Shown here in pieces: positions 44,401-51,113 of a DNA stretch of 51,113 nucleotides. The DNA lies in contig NW_005434508.1 in the NCBI RefSeq assembly GCF_000315625.1, forward strand, positions 17,697 through 68,809, read 5' to 3'. The notes below the pieces were generated by a model that made no database searches, was not told the DNA's origin, and was given only the letters and a program-made list of their open reading frames with translations. Both the position numbers and the translations under genes were made by a program. The DNA comes from Guillardia theta CCMP2712 (taxonomy: Eukaryota; Cryptophyceae; Pyrenomonadales; Geminigeraceae). Each line of letters begins with the position of its first letter. Position 1 is the stretch's first letter.

Positions 44401-45792
44401 AGGCAGCGAGCGTGTTGGCTCCTGCTCCCACTGCCAGGATGTTCTTGGCCGTGGCGGGGGAGCCGATGGTTCCTGCTCCTGGCCCAGAGTTACCGGCAGC
44501 CACGAGGATGAGGAAGTCGTCGTGGTCGAAGATGAACTGATCCATCTCCTGCGCCGTGCTGGTGTAGGCCGAGGTCGACGACCCCCACGAGTTGGAGTGC
44601 AGGTTGGCCCCGACGGCGAAGGCATGAGGGAACAAGTCCGTGTTGAGGTCGTCGGGGAGCCACAGGCTGCTGCCGTCAGAGGAGATGTCGTCGAATGAGA
44701 GCTTTGCTTCCGGCGCTCCTCCGTTGTAGGAGACGGTGTAGTCGCTGGACAGAGAGTTGCCCAGGATCGAGCCGACGACATGTGTTCCATGGCCGTAGGA
44801 GGTGTCGCCCACGTTGGTGGAGGCGAAGTAGCGGTAGGAGACGATCTTCCTATGGTTCATGTTGACGCAGTTTGCGGGGGCTCCCAGGCCCTGACACGTC
44901 TTCACCTGCTGGTTGGGGTCCTGGAAGAAACAGCTGTCGTAGTCCACCCCAGTGTCCGCACACCCGACGATCTCGCCGGAGCCCAGCAGGCCCTGGCTCC
45001 AGAGCTTGTTTTGCGTTCCATCATTGGACTGCACGGCCATGGACTAGGTGGGCAAGTCAGGAGCAGGAGGGAGGAAGCAGCTGCACTCACCGCATACTTG
45101 TTGTTGATGATGAAAGTCGGCCGCTCCTCGATACAGACCACCAGCGGCTGCTCTGCCAGCCAGGCCCACACAGCGTCTTCCTGTGCGACGTCCACAACCA
45201 CCACCACCTTGCTCGTGCTGGCCCATCGCATGGTGAAGGAGGAAGGAGGTACAACCTTGCGGAGGTCTCGCTGCCATGACATCAGCGTGCTCGCAAACGT
45301 TCCTCGCGTCTCGTTCGTCACTGCCACTTGCACGTCCAACGTGGCCGTGGCCCCTGCCGCCGCTCTGACCTGAGCAGCACGAGACGCTGTCTTGGCCTCC
45401 GCCGGCATGGCAAACACGCCCTCGACCCCCCGGAGGGAATGGACGGCCTCTGCGTGCGCGGCATCGAGCGCCATGAGGTAGGTGTCGTGAGGATAGTACT
45501 GCATGTACTTGCCCGCCGCGATCGACCTCAAGCTGGCGACCACTGCTCTGGGGTCGGACACCCGAACAACGTAGAGGCTCAAGCTAGAGGACATGGAGCG
45601 AGTAGAGCTTTTGGACTTGTCATCGAAGACAAGCTTCCTCAAAGGAACGTCCTTCATGTTTAGAACGTGCCATGGGCGGCCAGTAAGCCTCTTGACACTG
45701 AGATCATCATCCCGGTTGCTTGCTTTCCCCCAGCACGAGGAGAGCAGAAATGACACGAGAAAGATCAGACACTTCGTCTCAGACGGCGGCAT
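41411..45792 (-). CDS. Secreted subtilisin-like (S8) protease with EGF- and CUB-like domains, copy 2
   Basis: The same two-exon structure as copy 1: 45792-45091 and 45043-41411, with a 47 bp intron, giving about 1,444 residues. The signal peptide, prodomain, catalytic triad motifs (CADTGVD, GHGTHVVG, SGTSMATP), EGF-like cluster and first CUB-like modules are nearly identical to copy 1; visible changes are few (for example LLVQDPSRRLL for LMVQDPSRRIL). It differs in the Thr/Ser/Pro minisatellite, which is longer, and in having one CUB cassette, which makes it about 480 residues shorter. No stop or frameshift is seen, so both copies may be functional. The shared promoter side ends near 46115. 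Confidence 0.85.
42318..42712 (-). repeat. Coding minisatellite, Thr-Thr-Ser-x-Ala-Pro units (copy 2)
   Basis: The same 18 bp unit as at 29246-29518 but about 120 bp longer. It has extra variant units (SSTSPAP, APTTSRAATTSQ) that copy 1 lacks. Confidence 0.9.
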
Positions 45793-46115
45793 GGAGTCTC
45801 AAAGGAGGACACGCTCGTCGTATCAGGTAGAAGTTCCAGAACCGCTTGGGATAGACGCGACCGAGAGGAATGCGACGACCTAGACAGCAGCGATGCAAGC
45901 AGATGGGAACAGGAAGAAAGACAAAAGAGGGGAGGAAGGGGAGGGAGACGGGAGGGTGGCAGGGAGAGGGGGTGCGAGAGTGCGAGGGGAGAGTTCGAGG
46001 ATAGATTGTTATGAGGAGCTTGATCTATCGGGGAACATTGACGAGATCACGGTGCTTGCTGTTGGCTTTACTGCTATTTTACTACACCCGATCCTTATCC
46101 TAACCGACAAAATGA

Positions 46116-47240
46116 CCATTCGGTCTTCCATGTAGCAAATGCGGTAACTTCTCAGGCTACCCCCACCCCACTAAACCCTATCAACGGGACCCCTACCCCA
46201 CCACTTCTTTGTTCCGAACAGCCTAATCCCTACAGCAACTTAGCAACTGAAACATAAAACCGTGAAACTGAGGCTTCACCGCCTCCTCACTTCACTCTTG
46301 AGCCGCCGCGGCGCGGCGATCCGGATGAGCCTCGGCGAGTCGGAGGGCCCATAGCCCGGCCCGGCCAGTAAGCGGCCCGGCGACTCAGATGCATCTGACT
46401 CTGTCCGACGGTCATGACTTACTCACTGAAGCCAAGTTAAGTTAAAAACTCTTCACTCAAAGTAAAGTTAAAAATCTGATCATCGCCGGATGATCAGTAC
46501 GAGAGAAATCAGGCCCTGAGAGTCGAGGAGGCTTGACCTTGAGACGGAATACAAGTTTGTTATACTTGTACTAGTCCAAAGTCACGCAGATATCACATCG
46601 ACCTTAGTTGTAACAAGACAGTTTTTGCTCAAGACCGAGTTTAATGCACACGAAACCAGAATTGAGGAGCACATGAGAGATAGACTGTATGCTAGGATGT
46701 GAAACCCAAGCATCCAGACATGAGGGGACCTTAGCAAGACGGCTAGGAAGGCCTCCTCTTCGTCACACGTACTACATTGCCGCCTGCCACGTAAGTCGTT
46801 TTGGTTTACAGGAGAGTTTTTGTTAACTCGGCGCTATCTGACTGGCACGGCTGGCATACGCTCCATCCTCCCCCCGAGTTTCTGAAATAGTACGTTACAT
46901 CGGACGTCAGAAAGTCACTCAAACAAGAGAATGTCAGCAGATCCAAGTCAAGATACGATGATACAACGTCAAGTTCACAGTCATGCTGAGTGGGCAATAA
47001 CCATTCAAAGATTGTCCATTCTGAAGAAGATTTTCATGCAGGGCTATTAGATGTGCAGTGCAGAGATAAGGGGAGATGCCTGGCGAGCTGATGCAATGAC
47101 GAGAGAAGGAGGATAAGATAAGAGAGTCTGAGGAGAGAATAACAGAGAGAGATAGAGAGAGAGAGAGAGAGAGCGTGCCCGCCGGCATTTGAAGACCAAA
47201 AGATAAATTTTTGAACCGTAAAGAACTTGTGACCAGAGAT
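46116..47240. other. Intergenic region with dispersed repeat, no gene seen
   Basis: Holds the GC-rich block and core of the dispersed repeat (46270-46538). The rest (46540-47140) has no protein-like frame. A GA microsatellite lies at 47145-47175, next to the truncated end of the retroelement. Confidence 0.5.
46270..46538 (+). repeat. Dispersed repeat, fullest copy (GC block plus core)
   Basis: A GC-rich, partly self-complementary block (GCCGCCGCGGCGCGGCGATC; GCCCGGCCCGGCC) is followed by GGCCCGGCGACTCAG, TGACTTACT and the core GTTAAAAATC...CAGTACGAG...GTCGAGGAGGCTTGACC at 46454-46538. The core holds an extra GATCATCGCCGGATGATC hairpin compared with the other copies. Confidence 0.75.
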
Positions 47241-47267
47241 TGCTGCCGCGAGATTGGAACATCCGTT

Positions 47268-50048
47268 TCAAGGCACAATCCCATGCGCATTCAAAGTATA
47301 TCCGAGAAAACTGATCTGCGTCTGAAGAAACACACACTTGCTCCGTTTAACGAAGACCTGGTGGTGGCGGAGGCGCTCCAGTAGGAGACGCACCTGCTGT
47401 AGGTGTGAACGAGGATTACCCATGGAAAAGATTAAGAGATCATCGACGTAGACTAAGACGTTGTTCATACCTGCGAGGATGCCCTGTGAGAACTTCTGGA
47501 AGGCAGCTGTGGCCGTTTTCAGACCAAAGGGCAGAGCGCGGAATTGGTAGGATCCTTGTTCAGTAACAAACCCAGTATATTGAGAGCTGTCAGGAGTGAG
47601 AGCTAGCTGCCAGAATCCTGAGGCCATATCCAGCTTGCTGAAGTAGAGGGTATCCGTACTGGACACAGTACGCTGCGAGAGCACGCGCCCGATACGTTCC
47701 ATGAGCTCGGTAGGGACGGGAGGCGGAAAACTGTCGTCGAGGAGGTGATTGTTGACTCCTCGATAATCAATACAAAAACGAAATTGAGGGACTCCTTCAG
47801 AGGAAAGACCTTTGCGAACAAAGATGACGGGACTCTGCCACATGACATCATTGTTCCGCTCGATGATGCCGCGTGCCAACAAGAAGTCGATCGTTTTAGC
47901 GAGCTCCTCCTGGAGCGTCGCCGGAAGGCGGTAGGGACGACGACGAATTGGACGAACGTCATCAGGAACCCGAAGGACAACGTCATACTGCCCCCGCGAG
48001 ACAGGTGGCTGGATTGGTAGTTCGTCCACCAGAACATCGGAAAAATCCTCGAGTAGCTCCTGCAAGGCCGGAGCTGCGAGCGGCGAGGCCGACGAGGCGA
48101 CCTGAGAGACCAATGAACTGGTAGAAACAGGCGAGGACACGGTCGCCATGACCCAGGGCATCATATCCTCAGGTGGAGGAGGCTGAAGCGTGTTCCAGTC
48201 CGCATGCCAGGGAAAAATCAAACACTGGGCTTGCCGCATAGCCGCGGAGCCAGGACCAGGGATGTGAAATGCGAGCGGAAGGCGTTGACGCCCCGCAGTA
48301 CCATCCTGCGCTGGAATAGTAACGAGCTTGGAATGAAAGTCGATATTCATTTTCATCTTGGCAATGAACGGTTGGGACAAAATCGCCGGCAGTGACGCTG
48401 GAGAGTCCAAAATGAAGAACGTTTCTTGCGTTTCAACATTGGTGCCTGCAATGCGAAACGGCAGGAGGCAGGTTTCACGAAGCACGACCTGGGCGTCGCC
48501 ATGAGCGAACTGAGCGGTAAGCGTGGCGGGAATTCGCTGTGTGGTCAATTGGAGCTGTCGCGCAACCTGACGCGAGATCACACTGATCTCAGCACCCGAG
48601 TCAAGCAAAGCCAGGATCTCGGAAGTAGCAGCTGGCACCGGAGAGGTGAGTGGTACAATGGGCAGATAGAGAAGCGATCCTGAAGACGCCCCGTGCTCCT
48701 GAGAGCCAAGGGAGTGGAGTGCAATCGGATGCAAGTGTACCTCGAGAGCGTCACCGTCCAGAGGCACTTCATCTTCCAGTTCTTCAGCAAAATGCACCTG
48801 AGGACGGCGCTTAGGCGTCTTCGAGCGAGCAGCAATCTTGTTAGCTGCAACGGACGGAGCAGCCTTGCGGTCGTCGGAAGTCTGAACAGCGCCAAGCAGA
48901 GGCGGAGAGGAGGAGTCGGACGACTGCTCACGTTCAGGACTCTGACTGCGGCGGGTACGACGACACTCGGAAGATCGATGTCCGAGTTTGCCACAGTTGT
49001 AACAACGGATGGCATTGGTCGATGTGTTTGGGGACGAGGAGTCTCCCGCACTCCTGGCGTCCGGCCGAGCAGCACGGCGCTCTTTGAAGGCCGAAGCCTT
49101 GCCAGAAGGACGACTCTTGCGATCATTAGAATTAGAGGAGCGATTGCCCACCTGCACGGAGTAGAGCTGCCGGTGGGGATCTGCTCCCGTCGAATGGTCT
49201 TTGGTTCTGGTCTGATTGTCGATCTTGAGCGCGTACTCCCTGAGCTGACGGAAGTCAACATCATCCGAACGCTGTAGAGTCACCCACTGATTCAAGAGTA
49301 GAGCAGTCATATGCGATCGGACACCATTAATGAACCGTTTGCAGACCAGTGAGGACGTCGCAAATAATTTACCATCCGGAAGGAGCTGAAGTTGCTCGAT
49401 TAAGGTCAGGGTTCGGGCAGCATACGAAGCAAGAGATTCCTGACGGTCTTGATTCAAATTGTCGAGTTGGTGAATGAGATTCGACAGCAGGTGAGGAGGC
49501 AGGAATTTTTCACGAATTTCCTCTGAAAATGTATCCCACTCCATGCGGCGAAAGGTCTCTGGCGGGTACTTGGCCACGAAGTGTTGGCGCACTGGAGCAT
49601 CCAGTAAATCGAGGGTATGGACAACCCAGTTGGCTCGGGGGATACCATACACAGCAAAGGAGTACTGAATGGTTTGAACCCATGTCAAGACATTGTTGGC
49701 GCTAGTTTGGCGGGCAGTATCCAACTTGGGGAGATTGCGCAACTTAGCAAGCAATTGCTGATCAGCCAGAGAGACCAGCTGAGGACCGTCACGCGAGGAG
49801 ATGGGGGACGGTCCAGGCTTGAGAGCGGCGGGCGGGACCGCCTCAGAAGAAGCAGGAGCTTCGAGAGCGTTCAACCGCTGCTGAACCTCCAGCAGCGCGG
49901 CAGACATGTTTTGGAGCGACCGATCCTCGGTCGATTCGGGACGAAGATCGTCGTCAATGCCGGCAGCAGATTGCCAGTCATGTTCCAAAGTATCCGTAGC
50001 ATTCTCGTCCAGCATGCGAGCTGCGAGTCGAGTATTGTATCCGGACAT
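47268..50048 (-). CDS. Gag-protease-reverse transcriptase polyprotein, C-terminally truncated
   Basis: 926 residues from ATG 50048. A Gag-like capsid region (about 100-280) contains the TFSEEIREKF and ESLASYAAR type segments of retrotransposon Gag. The CCHC zinc knuckle CYNCGKLGHRSSEC is at 349-362, after a basic Ser/Arg stretch. An aspartic protease has LLDSGAEISVIS at 482-493. RT covers about 700-926, with FCIDYRGVN, SKLDMASGFWQL (806-815 core), ALPFGLKTA and the catalytic YVDD (867-870), ending in SFLGYTLNAHGIVP. This order (protease before RT, Gag and Pol in one frame) and the RT motifs place it with Ty3/gypsy elements. RNase H and integrase are missing, so it is not autonomous. No internal stop is present, so insertion may be recent or the frame selected. 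Confidence 0.9.
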   Translation of the reverse strand: MSGYNTRLAARMLDENATDTLEHDWQSAAGIDDDLRPESTEDRSLQNMSAALLEVQQRLNALEAPASSEAVPPAALKPGPSPISSRDGPQLVSLADQQLLAKLRNLPKLDTARQTSANNVLTWVQTIQYSFAVYGIPRANWVVHTLDLLDAPVRQHFVAKYPPETFRRMEWDTFSEEIREKFLPPHLLSNLIHQLDNLNQDRQESLASYAARTLTLIEQLQLLPDGKLFATSSLVCKRFINGVRSHMTALLLNQWVTLQRSDDVDFRQLREYALKIDNQTRTKDHSTGADPHRQLYSVQVGNRSSNSNDRKSRPSGKASAFKERRAARPDARSAGDSSSPNTSTNAIRCYNCGKLGHRSSECRRTRRSQSPEREQSSDSSSPPLLGAVQTSDDRKAAPSVAANKIAARSKTPKRRPQVHFAEELEDEVPLDGDALEVHLHPIALHSLGSQEHGASSGSLLYLPIVPLTSPVPAATSEILALLDSGAEISVISRQVARQLQLTTQRIPATLTAQFAHGDAQVVLRETCLLPFRIAGTNVETQETFFILDSPASLPAILSQPFIAKMKMNIDFHSKLVTIPAQDGTAGRQRLPLAFHIPGPGSAAMRQAQCLIFPWHADWNTLQPPPPEDMMPWVMATVSSPVSTSSLVSQVASSASPLAAPALQELLEDFSDVLVDELPIQPPVSRGQYDVVLRVPDDVRPIRRRPYRLPATLQEELAKTIDFLLARGIIERNNDVMWQSPVIFVRKGLSSEGVPQFRFCIDYRGVNNHLLDDSFPPPVPTELMERIGRVLSQRTVSSTDTLYFSKLDMASGFWQLALTPDSSQYTGFVTEQGSYQFRALPFGLKTATAAFQKFSQGILAGMNNVLVYVDDLLIFSMGNPRSHLQQVRLLLERLRHHQVFVKRSKCVFLQTQISFLGYTLNAHGIVP

Positions 50049-50137
50049 CTACGCGACGTAAGCGTAGGAAGAAGCAGAAGAACAGTGGAGAAAGGGAGGG
50101 GAAGAGAGAAGACTCGATCTCTGTCACCGATCACAAC

Positions 50138-50149
50138 CTTGCTACCAAT
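50138..50149 (-). other. Primer-binding site of the retroelement
   Basis: Minus strand TTGGTAGCAAGG starts four bases after the LTR end. TGGTAGCA... resembles the complement of the initiator tRNA-Met 3' end used by many Ty3/gypsy elements. Confidence 0.65.
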
Positions 50150-50266
50150 TTTATGTCACACCTCGAAGATTCTCGAGTGGACCTTCAAGCGCAGTTCAAT
50201 AAGAACTCACGTTGGATTTCTCTACTAAGAGGGAAAGCGGTGAAACAGAAGGAGATCTAACTCTCT

Positions 50267-50272
50267 TTTATT
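50267..50272 (-). terminator. Polyadenylation signal of the LTR
   Basis: Minus strand AATAAA in GAAATAAAAGAG, downstream of the TATA box and after a GT-rich run, as expected for the R/U5 part of an LTR. Confidence 0.6.
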
Positions 50273-50386
50273 TCTTTCACACACACACACAAAACAAGAC
50301 AAGACGATACACACAAAGACGTCTCAACAATCGTGGCACACACACGAAAGGGGAAGAGGACCACCTAGCTCTGACGAGTTTCATCC

Positions 50387-50393
50387 TTTTATA
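50387..50393 (-). promoter_or_regulatory. TATA box of the LTR
   Basis: Minus strand TATAAAA within GCTATAAAAGGATG, about 120 bp before the AATAAA signal; this would start the R region near 50360. Confidence 0.7.
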
Positions 50394-50788
50394 GCTTCGA
50401 GGAATGAGCCAGGGGTGCCGTCTCTTGGCTACAGAAAGGAGGGGTATCCTGTTCTTGGAAGTTGACAAGCATCCCTTCTGACCTTCGAGAGGATACCATG
50501 CTCTCTCGCAGGGAAGAGAACCCCGTCCTTGCATGGCAGCAAGCTGCTTCCAACGGGTCGTACTGCACAAGACGCACCCCTTCTGTTTACCTTGTAAGTC
50601 CCCCACGGGTACACGGTTGCTGCAACAAAGGCCTCCACAGGGGTCCTTTCAGCAGCTTCACACTGGAGTAGAGTATCCTGGGTCATCCAGGAGAAGTCAG
50701 CTTCGAACACGAGTACGAGACAGCCAACTGTCCTTTCATCCTGATAGGCCTTTGTCTGACTCGGGCTCGGTTCCTATGAGCTCTGACA

Positions 50789-51113
50789 CATTTGATCCTA
50801 CTCAAAGATCAAGAAGATTAAAATAAGAATCGAATCAGCTTCAAGTGCGTTTCCACACGGTTAAGCAGATATTCGACTCGGACCGACCAATCTGGCTGGC
50901 CCAGTGGGGAAAGGCTTGTTTTTCCTATTCGAAGATCAATCAAACAAATTGAGGCTGAGATGAGAGGCCTAAACAACTTGCGGCTAGAGAGAGAGCCTGA
51001 TTGAAGAGAGGAGTCATCCGAATGTGTAAGGCTTGATAGAATTGCATGAATTTTCAACAGCAACGGAAACGTACGAGGAGGGGAGAGGAGGGAGGAGGGG
51101 TGGTCCAAAAAAG
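50789..51113. other. Flank of the retroelement
   Basis: No gene seen. The short frames have no protein-like pattern. The far end is a GGA/GGAG purine run. Confidence 0.5.

Larger units (their letters stand above)
40394..46115 (-). repeat. Right arm of the large inverted duplication
   Basis: Reverse complement of 25887-33070. It starts inside PAP exon 4 (40411-40425) and ends near the GGTTAGGATAAGGAT block (about 46096-46110, minus strand). Upstream of the protease it has insertions of about 40 and 16 bp relative to the left arm. In the protease it has one CUB cassette, against three in the left arm, and a longer minisatellite. Confidence 0.9.
47240..50788 (-). mobile_element. Truncated Ty3/gypsy-type LTR retrotransposon
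   Basis: Order on the minus strand: LTR (50788-50154), primer-binding site (50149-50138), leader, then one gag-protease-RT frame (50048-47268). RNase H, integrase, polypurine tract and 3' LTR are absent. Sequence after the stop is unrelated and runs into a GA microsatellite, so the element was cut off just after RT. The boundary at 47240 is approximate. Confidence 0.85.
50154..50788 (-). repeat. Long terminal repeat (5' LTR), about 635 bp
   Basis: Minus strand begins TGTCAGAG and ends GGTGTGACA, giving the imperfect TGTCA...TGACA termini expected of LTRs. It lies directly next to the primer-binding site. A TATA box and a polyadenylation signal lie inside in the right order. There is no second copy in the window to confirm the exact outer end. 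Confidence 0.75.

Noticed and set aside
1-51113. tRNA, rRNA, CRISPR or bacterial operon features
   Set aside because: None was recognised on either strand by eye; a covariance-model scan was not possible here.

Overview
The window is eukaryotic nuclear DNA. Genes are interrupted by short GT-AG introns (most 44-66 bp), both strands are used densely, and there are no bacterial operon features. Two predicted proteins (an SDR-like protein and a PAP/fibrillin) carry a signal peptide followed by a Ser/Arg-rich transit peptide that starts with Phe, as in algae with secondary red plastids. A plant-type glucosylceramide synthase, a GCN1 homologue and a TBC RabGAP also fit a photosynthetic protist. A cryptophyte such as Guillardia is my best guess; this is inference, not proof.

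Layout: 54-1472 (+) is the 3' part of a Pro/Gly-rich protein gene. Convergent to it, 1529 to about 12350 (-) is a GCN1-type HEAT-repeat translation regulator of about 20 exons, rebuilt here by splicing in phase and by comparison with GCN1 from memory. An unrecognised CxxC gene (12646-) runs into an assembly gap (13050-13671). A plant-type ceramide glucosyltransferase follows (13969-16358, +), then an intron-free 1,296-residue soluble solenoid resembling many tandem MgtE N-domain repeats (17519-21409, +). Next is a plastid-targeted atypical SDR with a zinc-finger-like insertion (21448-22755, -), then a 0.55 kb hexamer repeat, and then a tyrosine-kinase-like/RING fusion (23824-24906, +) overlapped by an out-of-frame zinc-ribbon ORF.

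From about 25.9 to 46.1 kb lies a large inverted duplication. Each arm carries a secreted subtilisin-like protease with EGF-like and CUB-like domains and a mucin-like Thr/Ser/Pro minisatellite (26155-31970 + and 41411-45792 -). Each arm also carries the 3' part of a plastid PAP/fibrillin gene. That gene is complete in the left arm (32067-34021, -) and a 3' fragment in the right arm. The 7.3 kb spacer holds the 5' half of the PAP gene, a TBC-domain RabGAP (35481-38283, -) and a small hypothetical gene. Copies of a dispersed GC-rich repeat lie outside and between the arms.

The right end is a Ty3/gypsy-type LTR retrotransposon on the minus strand (about 47240-50788). It has one clear LTR, a primer-binding site, and a gag-protease-RT ORF that stops right after the RT domain.

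The genes do not form one pathway. The window is a gene-dense region partly remodelled by duplication, simple repeats and a retroelement.
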